Source of the DNA: Halohasta litorea
GTDB lineage: Archaea > Halobacteriota > Halobacteria > Halobacteriales > Haloferacaceae
Direction: 5' to 3'
Length of the DNA stretch: 64,000 nt
Assembly (NCBI RefSeq): GCF_024494645.1
Contig: NZ_JANHDJ010000007.1
Coordinates: 124,001 to 188,000, forward strand
The position numbers and the translations under genes are program-made. Below the pieces are notes generated by a model. The model searched no databases. It was not told the origin of the DNA and saw nothing but the letters and a program-made list of their open reading frames with translations. Numbering within the stretch: the stretch's first letter is position 1; every line of letters starts with the position of its first letter. This document shows positions 44,528 to 56,072 of the stretch, piece after piece.

Positions 44528-45945
44528 TTAGTCGGCGGTCGCTTCGACGGCTTCGCCCTCGTCTTCGACGTAGTACGAGTCGATGAACTCCTCGTCGATC
44601 CGGTTGAGTTCCGACTTCGGCAGCTGGCTCAAGAGGTCCCAGCCGATGTCGAGAGTGTCTTCGAGCGAGCGGTTCGTCTCGAAGCCCTGATCGATGAACT
44701 CGGTCTCGAAGTCTTCAGCGAAGTCGAGATACTTGTTGTCCCGTTCGCTGAGTGCTTCCCGACCGACAATGTTCACGAGGTCCCGAAGGTTCTCACCCTC
44801 GGCGTAGGCGGCGTACATCTGGTTGGCCACGTCGCCGTGGTCCTCGCGGGTGAGGCCCTCGCCAATGCCGTCGTCCATCAGCCGCGAGAGGCTGGGCAGG
44901 ACGTTGACCGGCGGCTGGACGCCCTGACTGTTGAGGTCACGGTCGACGTAGATCTGGCCCTCCGTGATGTACCCCGTCAGATCGGGGATCGGGTGGGTGT
45001 CGTCGTCGCCGGGCATCGTGAGGATCGGCAGTTGCGTCACCGAGCCCTCACGGCCCTGAATCCGACCGGCACGCTCGTAGAGCGTCGCCAGGTCTGTGTA
45101 CATGTAACCCGGGTAACCACGTCGACCCGGCACCTCTTCACGGGCGGCACCGATCTCGCGGAGCGCCTCACAGTAGTTGGTCATGTCCGTGAGGATCACC
45201 AGCACGTGGTAATCCTTCTCGAAGGCGAGATACTCGGCGGTCGTCAGTGCGAGTCGCGGCGTGACCGTCCGCTCGACGGCGGGGTCGTCCGCGAGGTTGG
45301 CGAAGACCACCGAGCGCTCCAGCGCGCCGGTGCGCTCGAAGTCGTCCATGAACTCGTTGGCCTCTTCCTGGGTAATCCCCATCGCACCGAAGACCACTGC
45401 GAACTCGCTGCTGTCTTCGTCGTCGCCTTCCTCGTCTTCAGGCACGCTCGCCTGCCGGGCGATCTGGAGCGCCAGATCGTTGTGGGGTAGGCCGGATGCC
45501 GAGAAGATCGGGAGCTTCTGGCCCCGAACGAGGGTGTTCATACCGTCGATGGCAGAGACACCCGTCTGGATGAACTCCTCGGGGTACTCCCGGGAGTAGG
45601 GGTTGATCGCCGCACCGATGATGTCCTCACGGGACTCGGGAACGATCTCGGGGCCGCCGTCGATGGGCTGGCCCGTCCCGTCCATCACCCGACCGAGCAG
45701 GTCCTCGGTAACGGGCATTTTGAGGGTCTCGCCGAGGAAGCGAACCGACGCTTTGCGGTCGATCCCACTGGTTCCCTCGAAGACCTGAATCGCGACGAGG
45801 CCGTCGTTGGACTCCAGGACCTGACCGCGCAGGGTGCGGCCGTCGTCGGTCTCGATCTCGACGATCTCGTCGTAGCCGATCGGCTCGTCGACTTCGGCGT
45901 AGACGAGCGGACCGCTGATCTCGTTGATGGTTTGGTACTCTTTCA

Positions 45946-45946
<1 letters not shown>
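44528..45946 (-). CDS. atpB: A-type ATP synthase subunit B
   Basis: The 472-residue regulatory, non-catalytic head subunit starts [20 protein letters not shown]. It has the family [16 protein letters not shown] segment in place of a full Walker A, and [20 protein letters not shown] and [20 protein letters not shown] typical of archaeal B. It follows atpA with a one-base overlap (TAATG) and ends the main operon; in other haloarchaea atpD usually follows soon after. Confidence 0.97.
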
Positions 45947-47703
<1,757 letters not shown>

Positions 47704-47705
47704 AG

Positions 47706-48032
47706 TTAGTCTTCGTCCTCCATCAGATCGATTCCGATGGCTCGTTTGATCTGTCCGCGCAGTCCACCGCTGCCAGCGCCCCCGCCAAGGGTAACCAGCG
47801 TCGGCTCGACGCTGGTCTCGACGGCCTTCCGCTGGGGCCGCGAGAGGTACTCCATATCATCGTCGTGCATGACAATAATACCCACGTCGTCGTCCTCCAG
47901 GACGCGCTCGACGGCGGCGTCGAGCTGTTCGTCCTTCTGGTCGGCCGGGACGTTCTCGAACTCGCGGACGCCAGCCAGCCGGAAGCCGGTGGTGAACTCC
48001 GGACTGCCGATCACGGCTATTTCCTGACTCAT
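47706..48032 (-). CDS. atpF: A-type ATP synthase subunit F
   Basis: The 108-residue central-stalk subunit starts [20 protein letters not shown] and has [20 protein letters not shown], the family core. It binds subunit D and contributes to coupling. Its ATG overlaps the atpC stop by four bases. Confidence 0.94.
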   Translation of the reverse strand: MSQEIAVIGSPEFTTGFRLAGVREFENVPADQKDEQLDAAVERVLEDDDVGIIVMHDDDMEYLSRPQRKAVETSVEPTLVTLGGGAGSGGLRGQIKRAIGIDLMEDED

Positions 48033-49075
48033 AGGATGACCAGCTCCTGTTCGATCTCCGTCTCGCTCAGTCCGGCCTCACGGCCGCGAGCGATCGCACG
48101 GATGTTTTCGACCTCGCGTTCCTTCATCAGGATGTAGGCGATGATCGGACAGATCGACAGCGGATACACGTTGCCGAGTCGCCGGGAGTATTTCAACAGC
48201 ACCGATTCGAGGGCGTGTTCGAACTCGATGAGGCTGTCTGCGGCCTCCAGTTCGTCCAGCGGCCCCGAGAGCTCACGGCCGTAGCTGCTGTCCCGAATCC
48301 GGGTGAGCAGCTGCTCGGGGTCCTGGACCAGCGCGTCCAGCTCCCGAGCCTTGAACAGCTGACCCCCCTCGATGAAGTAGTCGGCGGGATCGATATCCGT
48401 CCCACTGCGGGCCAACCGCAGGGCGTTTCGTGCATTGCGGAAGTCGATCTCGGCCTCCAGGAACTCCCGGTAGAGGTCGATCGGTTCGCTCGACGGCAGG
48501 TCGGCCAGCAGCTCCTCGTAGAAGGTGCGGTCGACCGCGTTTTCGAGCGGCACCAACACGCCGGTTTCCTCGAAGTCCTCGAAGGCCGCTTCGAGCGGGT
48601 CACCGAAGATCGTTCCATCGAGAGTCGTGATCACGTCCTCGATGGTCGAGGCCTCCAACAGCCGGTTGATGAACGACTCGTCGAACTCACCGGCCCGAAT
48701 CAGGTCGGTGTCGATCTCCTCGCGGCTCGCCTCCGAGTAGACGCCACGGAGCACCGTCTTGATGTTCCAGGCGTCGAACTTCCGGAGATAGCGGGCGATC
48801 AGATCGTAGATCCGGCCCTCCGAAAACCCCAACAGGTCGTTGAAGTGTTTGGCAAGGTTCCGGTTCAGCGAGTACTCGATGAGATCGACGCCGCTGTGTC
48901 GAGAGCCGAGCTCGTTGATCTCGCGTTTGTACTCCGATTCCTCCATGTAGCGGGCGATCTCCGCCGGACCCATCCGCACGAGCTTGCGGTACTCGTCGTC
49001 GTTGAACAGTGCGGCCCGTCGCGCACGGACACGGGCGTTGACGTACTCCGGGTTCGAGCTACCGGTCGTACTCAT
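48029..49075 (-). CDS. atpC: A-type ATP synthase subunit C
   Basis: The 348-residue subunit is the socket that joins the central stalk to the rotor ring. The family sequence is seen from STTGSSNPEYVNARVRARRA through VRMGPAEIARYMEESEYKRE to the C-terminal IIAYILMKEREVENIRAIAR. ATG 49075 overlaps the atpE stop by four bases and is the natural start; an upstream ATG at 49120 would lie inside atpE. Confidence 0.95.
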   Translation of the reverse strand: MSTTGSSNPEYVNARVRARRAALFNDDEYRKLVRMGPAEIARYMEESEYKREINELGSRHSGVDLIEYSLNRNLAKHFNDLLGFSEGRIYDLIARYLRKFDAWNIKTVLRGVYSEASREEIDTDLIRAGEFDESFINRLLEASTIEDVITTLDGTIFGDPLEAAFEDFEETGVLVPLENAVDRTFYEELLADLPSSEPIDLYREFLEAEIDFRNARNALRLARSGTDIDPADYFIEGGQLFKARELDALVQDPEQLLTRIRDSSYGRELSGPLDELEAADSLIEFEHALESVLLKYSRRLGNVYPLSICPIIAYILMKEREVENIRAIARGREAGLSETEIEQELVIL

Positions 49076-49653
49076 TGTTCGAACAGGTGGGCCGACACTT
49101 CCTTCAGATGCTCGTCCCACACCGAATCGAGCATCGAGTCGAAGGTGTTGTTCACCCGAACACGTGAGGTCTCGCTTTCGACGATCACGCCGCCGAGGCA
49201 GTCGGTGGGATCGCCGACCGAAAAGCCGTCGTACTCCTCGATGATCCCCTCGATGAGCGCCTCGTCGTCGGCCCGACCGTGGACGACGACCGCGTCGTGG
49301 TCGTCGAACTCCTCGGCCGCGCTGGCGATCAGACTGCGGGTCAGCCGCTCGCGGGTCTCGTCGTCGAGATCGACCAGTGCGTCCTCGATCTCCTCGTAGA
49401 CCTCTTCGAGGACGTCCCGGCGGGCTTCGAGCCGCTGCTGTTTGGCTTCGAGTTTCGCACTCGAAAGCGCCTGTTCGCGCCGTTGGGCGATCTCGGCGTC
49501 GACCTCCTCGCTGCGGGCGGCTTTGATCTCCTCGGCGTCGGCCTCGGCTGCCGAGATGATCTCGTCGGCGCGTTCCTCGGCCTCGGCGCGGATCTCATCC
49601 GCACGCGCGCGGGCCTCTTTTTCAATGTCGTCTCTGACTTGTTCCAAACTCAT
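49072..49653 (-). CDS. atpE: A-type ATP synthase subunit E
   Basis: The 193-residue peripheral-stalk subunit has a long N-terminal coiled coil (EQVRDDIEKEARARADEIRA and onward, Ala/Glu/Arg heptads to about residue 90). A C-terminal globular domain follows (VVVHGRADDEALIEGIIEEY, DCLGGVIVESETSRVRVNNT). It forms the stator with subunit H. Overlapping ends with atpC show tight operon packing. Confidence 0.95.
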   Translation of the reverse strand: MSLEQVRDDIEKEARARADEIRAEAEERADEIISAAEADAEEIKAARSEEVDAEIAQRREQALSSAKLEAKQQRLEARRDVLEEVYEEIEDALVDLDDETRERLTRSLIASAAEEFDDHDAVVVHGRADDEALIEGIIEEYDGFSVGDPTDCLGGVIVESETSRVRVNNTFDSMLDSVWDEHLKEVSAHLFEQ

Positions 49654-49674
49654 TGGTTGAAAGGGTCGCGTCGC

Positions 49675-49941
49675 TTACAGCAGGAGGATGACGACCAGCA
49701 GCGCGAGAATAACGAGCGTCTCGGGCAGCACAGTCAGGATCAGTCCCCGCGCGAAGAGGTCCTCGTTTTCAGCCATTGCGCCGACGGCGGCTGCACCGAT
49801 CGCTCGCTGGGAGTAGCCTGCACCGAACGCCGCAAGGCCGACGGCGATCGCCGCCGCACCCAGTTCGCTGAGTGCCGGGCCGCCTGCTTCTCCAGCTTGT
49901 AGTACAACGTTGCCAAACTCTGATGCAAGTTCCAAACTCAT
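49675..49941 (-). CDS. atpK: A-type ATP synthase subunit K (proteolipid rotor ring)
   Basis: The 88-residue protein has two membrane helices: GAAAIAVGLAAFGAGYSQRA and LILTVLPETLVILALLVVIL. The proton-carrying Glu is in LPETLVIL of the second helix, as in other two-helix archaeal c-type subunits. The start MSLELASEFGN is followed by the helical hairpin. A 201-base gap precedes it, in which a TATA-like element may add extra transcription for this high-copy subunit. Confidence 0.94.
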   Translation of the reverse strand: MSLELASEFGNVVLQAGEAGGPALSELGAAAIAVGLAAFGAGYSQRAIGAAAVGAMAENEDLFARGLILTVLPETLVILALLVVILLL

Positions 49942-50004
49942 ATTTTATGTCTCGCGGTGATTGCGTTGGCTTGTAGCCGAACAGTTTCTATTTGCCTTCA
50001 GGCC

Positions 50005-50013
50005 CATCATAAA
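50005..50013 (-). promoter_or_regulatory. Possible internal promoter before atpK
   Basis: TTTATGATG on the minus strand lies 64 bases before the atpK ATG inside the only long gap of the atp operon. AT-richer sequence surrounds it. A CGGCCG-ATAA-CGGCCG dyad at 50047-50062 lies just upstream and may end or process the atpI message. Confidence 0.35.
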
Positions 50014-50142
50014 GCTTCCCAAAACGGTTGATCGAAACCTGCTATACGGCCGATAACGGCCGATTCATGCGAGTCGCTCTCACTCCAAATGTGCGGAGAA
50101 AACAGAAACGACGCGCCGACCGAAACAGGGTGGTCGAACCGA

Positions 50143-52332
50143 CTACTCGTCGGTCGTCGTGTAGGTGCGATCGTAGCCGAACGGGAGGTACGACCGGCCG
50201 CCGCCCTCGTAGAACTTCCCGAAGAACTCGACGTACTCCAGGCGCACCGCCTGAAGGCCTGCGCTCGTCACGCCGAGGGCCAGCACCGCCGAGTGGCCAA
50301 CCAACAACACGAGCAGTCCGCCGATGATGCCGAGCGTGCCGCCGGGCATGAGCCCGCCGAACATGACCTCTGCGCCTTCCGGAATCCCATCACTGAGGAA
50401 GATGAAGTGGTAGTTGCCACCGTCGTTGTAGGCCCCGAAGACGATCAGGTTGACCGCGAAGGCGGTCCCGGCCTTGGCGAGCAGCACCGCGGCGATACGC
50501 GTGTAGGACAGCACGTTCACCAGGATGTTGAGGAACTCGACGGCCTCGATCCAGGAGCCGAGTGCGAGCAACACGAACCCGACTCCGGTGACCACCAGTC
50601 CGACCTGCCCGACGAGGAGCGAAAAGCCCTCGAACCCGAAGGGGAACGGCGCGCCGCTGAAGGCCGTAAAGAGGAACTCGGGTTTGGCTCCGCCGAACAG
50701 ATCACTGAATACGAACAGCCAGAAGCCGTTGAGCATCAGGATCCAGGAGCCACTCTCTAAGAGCGCCTCTTTGAACCCGTGAATCTCGAAGTCCTCGATG
50801 AACGAGAGGATGTAGCCGAGATTGAGGTGGACGACCCCGATCAGCACGCTCACGACGAACCATGCGAGTGCCCACTCGGCGTACTCGGGTTTCAGTCCCT
50901 TATGAAGGACTGGTAGGCCGAGATACGTCGACATCGGCTCCGACAGCGGGTGGAGCCCGAAGACCTCGTCGTAGAGGATGCCGAAGAAGGCCGTAAAGCC
51001 GCCAGCCCAGATAGCCACGCCACCGATGTCGCTGAGGCCGCCATCGTAGTTGGCATAGAGGTAGTAGCCGATCGCCATGTAGAGCAGCCCGAAGCCGACG
51101 TCGCCGATCATGAAGCCGAACATGAGCGGGAACGTCAGGAACACGAGGAACGTCGGGTCGAACTCGGAGTATTTCGGTTTGGCGACCGCGCCGACCAGCA
51201 CCTCGAAGACCCCCGAGCCGCGGGGGTTGTCCTGGACCACCGGCGGCTCGTCGTCGACGGTTACGACACCGCCATCTGCCCGTGCCTCTTCGGGCTCGCC
51301 ACTGCCGTCGGCGGCAGCCGGCTCCTCGACCGCCGGGGAATCGCTGCCGGCTGGCGACTCCGGCTCGGCGTCCTCGACGTGGTGGTCGCCGTTGGACTTG
51401 AACTGGGCCCGCTTGATCTCGTCGATATCGAGGGGCCCGTCGACGGCCGCGGTGAGCGTCGACTCGAATTCCTCGTAGCGACCCGTGGGAATCCAGCCCT
51501 CGGCGACGAAGGCGTTGTCGGTCGTCGCAAACGACAGCGGGGCCTGTTTCTTCTGGGCCTCGATGGAGAGATACTCCTCGGCGGACAGCAGAAAGCTCGC
51601 CTGATCGGCTTTGATCTCGTCGAGTTCGGCCTCAACGGCTTCGAGGTCCGACTGAACCGACGCTTTCCGTTCTTCGAGTTCAGCCACGTAGTCGGCGGGG
51701 CTTGCCTCGGCCTCAGGCACCGGGACGGTGGCGAACTCGACGCCGACGAGCGAATCGGCCAGCACCTCGTCACCAGCGTCGGCGGTCGGTTTGGCGAAGA
51801 TCGCGTGTGTGCGACCGCCCGACATAATTTCGAAGGTGTCGATCCCCTCGCTTTCGGCGAGCGTCGACTCGATGGCTTCGCGGTTACCCTCTCCGACGCT
51901 GACGACGAGCGAATCGTAGCCGCCCAACAGATCGAGATCGATCCCGAGGTCGGCGAAGGGTTCGACGGCCTCGATCTCCTCGTCGAGTTCCCGTAGCTTC
52001 GAGCGGAGCTCGCTGCGTCGGTCGTCGAGCTCGTTGACCGTCTCCTGGAGACTCGCAAGCTCGGCGGCCAGCATTTCGTCGTCGATGAGGATCTCCTCGT
52101 CGGCGTCCTCCTCGGAGACGTTGAGGATGCTTTCGAGGGCCCGAACGGTGACGAGCTTCTCGTTTACGTCCTCGGAGCCCTCCAGGGAGCGTCCGAGCTC
52201 GAAATCCTCCCAGGATTCGTCGTACTCCGAGAGGTGGAGCAGCCGCAGCTCGTGGACCGCCTCGATGGTCGGCTCCAGGACGCGTTTGGAGCCGGCCACC
52301 GAGACCTTGCTCATCCGTTCAGGTCTGAGCAT
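50143..52332 (-). CDS. atpI: A-type ATP synthase subunit I/a (membrane stator)
   Basis: The 729-residue protein has a cytoplasmic N-terminal half with long acidic coiled coils (residues about 40-300) and a C-terminal half with seven to eight membrane helices (from about residue 380). The proton half-channel sequence LNILVNVLSYTRIAAVLLAK contains the essential Arg. An acidic insertion of about 50 residues (near 310-365) is typical of haloarchaeal forms. ATG 52332 (MLRPERMSKVSV) overlaps the atpH stop by 14 bases; MSKVS at 52314 is an alternative. Confidence 0.95.
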   Translation of the reverse strand: MLRPERMSKVSVAGSKRVLEPTIEAVHELRLLHLSEYDESWEDFELGRSLEGSEDVNEKLVTVRALESILNVSEEDADEEILIDDEMLAAELASLQETVNELDDRRSELRSKLRELDEEIEAVEPFADLGIDLDLLGGYDSLVVSVGEGNREAIESTLAESEGIDTFEIMSGGRTHAIFAKPTADAGDEVLADSLVGVEFATVPVPEAEASPADYVAELEERKASVQSDLEAVEAELDEIKADQASFLLSAEEYLSIEAQKKQAPLSFATTDNAFVAEGWIPTGRYEEFESTLTAAVDGPLDIDEIKRAQFKSNGDHHVEDAEPESPAGSDSPAVEEPAAADGSGEPEEARADGGVVTVDDEPPVVQDNPRGSGVFEVLVGAVAKPKYSEFDPTFLVFLTFPLMFGFMIGDVGFGLLYMAIGYYLYANYDGGLSDIGGVAIWAGGFTAFFGILYDEVFGLHPLSEPMSTYLGLPVLHKGLKPEYAEWALAWFVVSVLIGVVHLNLGYILSFIEDFEIHGFKEALLESGSWILMLNGFWLFVFSDLFGGAKPEFLFTAFSGAPFPFGFEGFSLLVGQVGLVVTGVGFVLLALGSWIEAVEFLNILVNVLSYTRIAAVLLAKAGTAFAVNLIVFGAYNDGGNYHFIFLSDGIPEGAEVMFGGLMPGGTLGIIGGLLVLLVGHSAVLALGVTSAGLQAVRLEYVEFFGKFYEGGGRSYLPFGYDRTYTTTDE

Positions 52333-52651
52333 CGACGGCCTCCTCGAATCGTTCTAAGGCGAGGTCCACGGCGTCGTCGATCCGGTCGCTGGCGTCGTCG
52401 ACGAGCGCCTGGCGGGTCTCTTCGCCCTCTTCGAGGAGGTCCTCGCGGCTGGCCTCGATGTCCTTCTCGGCCTCCGCAAGGCGTTCGGTTGCTCGCTCCT
52501 CGGCTTCCTCCCGGGCGGACTCTCGGATCTCGTCGGCTTCCTGTCTGGCCTCGGCGATCCGCTCCTCACGGTCAGACTCGGCTTCCGCGATGATCTCGTC
52601 GGCCCGCGTTTCGGCCTCCTTGATCTCTTTGAGAACGTCTGGTCTCGGCAT
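52319..52651 (-). CDS. atpH: A-type ATP synthase subunit H
   Basis: The 110-residue peripheral-stalk subunit is almost all coiled coil (LKEIKEAETRADEIIAEAES then DREERIAEARQEADEIRESA). It pairs with subunit E to form the stator and is the first gene of the operon. ATG 52651 (MPRPDVLKE) is the family start; the 53 upstream in-frame residues are not coding in character. A TATA-like CCTTATACG lies about 30 bases upstream. Confidence 0.93.
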   Translation of the reverse strand: MPRPDVLKEIKEAETRADEIIAEAESDREERIAEARQEADEIRESAREEAEERATERLAEAEKDIEASREDLLEEGEETRQALVDDASDRIDDAVDLALERFEEAVDAQT

Positions 52652-52790
52652 ACTCACTAATCGTTCGAATGTGCAGTATCGGCGTATAAGGTGTTTGCGG
52701 AACCGTCCGACCGCTGGACCGTCCCTCGGCGGGCGTGAACGATCAGAAAACCGCACCGTTATTGTCCGGCCGCCCGTAGTCGATACCGAC

Positions 52791-53414
52791 ATGGGACTCC
52801 TCGAGAACAAGGCTCGGGCCCGCCTGTTCTACAAGTATCTCTCGCAGGTGTACGACACGATCAACCCCTTCATCTGGAACGAGGCGATGCGCGATGAGGC
52901 ACTCTCGTGGCTCGCCATCCAACAGGGCGATCGTGTCCTGGATGTGGGCAGCGGCACCGGCTTTGCCACCGAGGGGCTGCTCCAGCAGACCGACGAGGTC
53001 TACTGTCTCGACCAGTCGATCCACCAGATGGAGAAGGCCTTCGCCAAGTTCGGCAAACACGGCGATGTCAAATTCCACCGCGGCGATGCCGAACGCCTCC
53101 CGTTTGCCGACAACACGTTCGATCACTTGTGGTCCTCGGGCTCCATCGAGTACTGGCCGAACCCCGTCGACGCCCTCGAAGAGTTTCGTCGCGTCACGAA
53201 ACCCGGCGGCCGGGTCTTGGTGGTCGGTCCCGACTACCCGAACTCGGTGCTAATGCAGAAGCTCGCCGACGCCATCATGCTGTTTTACGACGAAAGCGAG
53301 GCCGACCGGATGTTCACCGAGGCGGGCTATACCGAGTTCGAACACCACATTCAACAGGCCAGCCAGGGGAGCCCGAAAGCGATCACGACCGTTGCGACCG
53401 TGCCCGAAGAGTAG
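52791..53414 (+). CDS. SAM-dependent methyltransferase, quinone-type
   Basis: The 207-residue enzyme has motif I VLDVGSGTGFATEG and GDAERLPFADNTFDHLWSSG, followed by RVTKPGGRVLVVGPDYPNS. The N-terminal RLFYKYLSQVYDTINPFIWN resembles MPBQ/menaquinone-type methyltransferases. It may methylate menaquinone; this is inferred from family resemblance. It is divergent from the atp operon, across 139 bases, as in some other haloarchaea. ATG 52791 is the family start. Confidence 0.85.
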   Translation: MGLLENKARARLFYKYLSQVYDTINPFIWNEAMRDEALSWLAIQQGDRVLDVGSGTGFATEGLLQQTDEVYCLDQSIHQMEKAFAKFGKHGDVKFHRGDAERLPFADNTFDHLWSSGSIEYWPNPVDALEEFRRVTKPGGRVLVVGPDYPNSVLMQKLADAIMLFYDESEADRMFTEAGYTEFEHHIQQASQGSPKAITTVATVPEE

Positions 53415-53453
53415 ACAGGACAGTCGAGCCGCCGGTGTCGCATCGAATGCGGC

Positions 53454-53951
53454 TCAAACCTGTGTTTCGGTTTTGATGACCGTTTTCGCGTCAGTTGTGA
53501 GCCGAACCGAGACGGTCGATCCCGGTTCGAGCTGTGGGCTGTTCGTGCTCGCAACGGTCAGACTCGCCGTCTCGCCGACCGACCACTGCGGATCGCTCGC
53601 CGTATTAAAGGGACCAGTTGGACCGGGTTCGAACCCCGAGGCCGAAAAGAACGGCACCGGCGGCTGCTCGTCGAGCGGTTCGCCGTCGACGACGATCCGC
53701 ACCGAGAGCGTCCGGACATCCAGCGGCTCGCCGCTTTCGTGCGTGAACCGCAGCGTGTCGCCCTCGACGGTGAGGTCGACGACCGCGGTGGGTGCTGGCT
53801 CGGGCGTCGAAGCACCGCCGAGCATGGCCGTGCCGACGACCGTCGCGAGGATGACCGTCAGGGCGACCACTAACAGCCCGCCGATGACGGGGGCGCTCCC
53901 TCGGGTCGACTGGGAGGAACGATACGCTGGAGGCTGTGGGAACCACGACAT
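53454..53951 (-). CDS. Type IV pilin-like protein (DUF1628 N-terminus)
   Basis: The 165-residue protein has a haloarchaeal pilin N-terminus, RGSAPVIGGLLVVALTVILA TVVGTAML, with a charged leader of about 18 residues cut by the PibD peptidase. The rest is a Thr/Pro-rich beta domain (TAVVDLTVEGDTLRFTHESG). It should form or associate with adhesion pili on the cell surface. It is encoded convergently with the methyltransferase and just after the exported protein at 53993 on the same strand. Confidence 0.85.
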   Translation of the reverse strand: MSWFPQPPAYRSSQSTRGSAPVIGGLLVVALTVILATVVGTAMLGGASTPEPAPTAVVDLTVEGDTLRFTHESGEPLDVRTLSVRIVVDGEPLDEQPPVPFFSASGFEPGPTGPFNTASDPQWSVGETASLTVASTNSPQLEPGSTVSVRLTTDAKTVIKTETQV

Positions 53952-53992
53952 ACGGCGGGCTGGCTGCGGTTTCGTATAAAAATAGTCGCCGA

Positions 53993-55288
53993 CTACTGGC
54001 CGGACGTCACCGTTTCCGGCGCCGGTGGCGTAATGTCGACGAACGCCGCGGAGGTGTCTTCACCCAAGACAGTGACCGTAAAGGACGCTCGTGGGCTGAG
54101 CGTCCAGAGGGCACCGTCGGCGTTGGTCGTGCCGACCGTCTGACTCTCCTGGCCGTCTTGGCCGACGGTGACGGTGGCTTCGAGCGGTTCGCCGGTCTCC
54201 GCGTCGGTGACAGTGAGCCGAAGCGGACCGCCCGCGTAGGTCTGTTCGACGGTTACGTTGAGTCCGTCCTGAACTTTCGTCGTCTCGGAGCCGGTGATGA
54301 CATCGTCGAGCGGGAGTCGCTGGTGTTCGATAAACGTCCGCTCGGTCGGCCCATCGGTGAACGTTCGAAGCTCACCCTGATCGAAGCTCACCGACATCAC
54401 AAACACCGATTCCAGTCCGTCGGTACTCCAACTCGTTGATTGCTCCCAGAGGGTCGGATACCGCTCTGTGGTGAGCTCTTCGATCCGTTCAGGAGTGAGC
54501 TGACTGTCGCCCGTGCCACGGAGCGGTTTTCGGTTGACTTCACGGATGTACTGCTCGTTGTCGATCGCTGCCATCGTGATCGATGTATCGCTGGTTTCGA
54601 TCAGAATCCGGTCGGCAGGTCGCTCCGCGCGAAGCACCGACACCACGTGGGCCCGGAGCGGGCCTTCGAGCATCTGGAGATCGTATTCCATCCGTTGGAG
54701 ACGACTCGTGGAGATCGGCTCTCCATCGAGCGTCGACGCCTGGGACTCCAACATATCCGTCCGGTCTCTGAGGGTTGCCGCCTCGAGATGGATCGTTGCC
54801 AGTTCGATCAGCAGCTCCCGGGGAGCGAGCTCCTCCCGACTGAATTCGCGTATCGCTGTCCGCTCGCGGGTTTCGAGGGCGTCGATCTCCGTCTCAACCG
54901 CGTTGAGTTCCGCAGCGATCCGCTCGCCGCGTTCGTCGGCGGCCAATGCGTCGAGTTCGTGTTCGATGGTCCGGGTCGCCAGACGATCGGTTGTGAGATC
55001 GGTATCGAACTCGGCGGCGGGACCCAGATCGGCGTACTGTCGCCGGAGGTCGCTTCGCTCGATCTCTCCGGCCGGAATCGCCACGGTATTCGTTACATTG
55101 GTGTCGGCTCCCATCGTATCGCTCAGTTGGGAAGGGTTCGCGTCGCTCAGTTGGGGCTGAGACGACGGTTGGGCGTCGACGGAGGCGGCCTGTCGCTCGC
55201 CGTCGACACCACCCGACGGAAGACCGACACCAACACCGATAACGGTCGTGACCAGGAGGACAGCGATCACGAGCGGGAGGCGTTTCAT
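53993..55288 (-). CDS. Exported/membrane-anchored haloarchaeal protein of unknown function
   Basis: The 431-residue protein begins with an N-terminal signal or anchor helix (RLPLVIAVLLVTTVIGVGVG). A Ser/Gln-rich segment and a long Glu/Arg/Leu-rich alpha-helical coiled-coil region (about 90-200: ELDALAADERGERIAAELNA, EIDALETRERTAIREFSREE) come next. The C-terminal beta domain contains a carboxypeptidase-regulatory-like/Ig segment (TVTDAETGEPLEATVTVGQD). It looks like haloarchaeal DUF7094/DUF7096-type exported proteins, from memory. ATG 55288 (MKRLPLV) is set by the signal sequence. Function unknown. Confidence 0.75.
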   Translation of the reverse strand: MKRLPLVIAVLLVTTVIGVGVGLPSGGVDGERQAASVDAQPSSQPQLSDANPSQLSDTMGADTNVTNTVAIPAGEIERSDLRRQYADLGPAAEFDTDLTTDRLATRTIEHELDALAADERGERIAAELNAVETEIDALETRERTAIREFSREELAPRELLIELATIHLEAATLRDRTDMLESQASTLDGEPISTSRLQRMEYDLQMLEGPLRAHVVSVLRAERPADRILIETSDTSITMAAIDNEQYIREVNRKPLRGTGDSQLTPERIEELTTERYPTLWEQSTSWSTDGLESVFVMSVSFDQGELRTFTDGPTERTFIEHQRLPLDDVITGSETTKVQDGLNVTVEQTYAGGPLRLTVTDAETGEPLEATVTVGQDGQESQTVGTTNADGALWTLSPRASFTVTVLGEDTSAAFVDITPPAPETVTSGQ

Positions 55289-55420
55289 CTGTGGGGACTC
55301 TCTCCCGGATGAACAAAAAGCCATCTACAGAGACCAATTGGATGAAACGTAGGTGGTCCCTACCGATCGTTTCTGCGAGGGAATCACAGTCCCTTTGGGT
55401 GTCTCGACCGAGGCGCTATC

Positions 55421-55888
55421 GTGACCGTCGTATTCGTGTATGGCACGCTGACCGACCGCGAGCAAGTCTCGGCGCTGCTGACGGAGTTCACCTTCGGCCC
55501 GTCGGCCGTCTGTCACGGCCTCCAGCGCGTCGACGGCCGGTATCCGACGCTGGTTCCCGGTGGGGAGGTGACCGGTCGGCTGCTTTCGACGCCGGAACTC
55601 GATCGGCTCGACCGCTACGAGGGCGTCGACCGCGGGCTCTACTGTCGAGTCACGGTCCCGTTGCGGTCCGCTCGCAGTTCCGAAACGAATGTCCTCGACC
55701 AGAATGACGCCGACCACTCGGCGTTCGATGTCGAGGCTGTGGCCGTCTATGTCGGGGAACCATCGAAGATCGGCGTCGAACCGGATGTCGGCTGGCCCGA
55801 CGCCGACAGTTTCACCCGATCAGTGAGGGCGTATCTGGAGACACACCCCGTTCGGATAACGGCTGAGCCAGCAGTAGATGACTACTGA
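55421..55888 (+). CDS. Gamma-glutamylcyclotransferase (GGCT/AIG2) family protein
   Basis: The 155-residue protein starts with FVYGTLTDREQVSALL, the GGCT nucleotide of the fold, and has PGGEVTGRLLSTPELDRLDR YEGVDRGLY with the family acidic residue in RYEGV. Members cyclise gamma-glutamyl amines or peptides; the substrate here is unknown. A GTG start (55421) is used by necessity because no in-frame ATG precedes YGTL. Confidence 0.85.
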   Translation: MTVVFVYGTLTDREQVSALLTEFTFGPSAVCHGLQRVDGRYPTLVPGGEVTGRLLSTPELDRLDRYEGVDRGLYCRVTVPLRSARSSETNVLDQNDADHSAFDVEAVAVYVGEPSKIGVEPDVGWPDADSFTRSVRAYLETHPVRITAEPAVDDY

Positions 55889-55962
55889 CTGACGACCGTC
55901 AGACGGTGCCGATCACCCCCTCGCTGTCGTGCGTTTTTTACTTTCACTCCGCGTGCCGTACG

Positions 55963-56010
55963 TTTTTATACTCCCGGTCCATTATTCCAGTTGCACGTCA
56001 CACGCGTGCA
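55963..56010 (+). promoter_or_regulatory. ilvA promoter with leader hairpin
   Basis: TTTTTATAC (55963-55971) is a strong TATA-like box. TGCACG-TCACACG-CGTGCA (55992-56010) forms a six-base-pair hairpin near the expected transcript start. The ATG is about 100 bases after the TATA box, so the message would have an unusually long leader of about 75 bases. Confidence 0.45.
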
Positions 56011-56072
56011 TTCCCCAATTCCCTTTCCATACCCACCGAAATCCATTAGCCGTCGCTCCGACGAGTGCGTGT

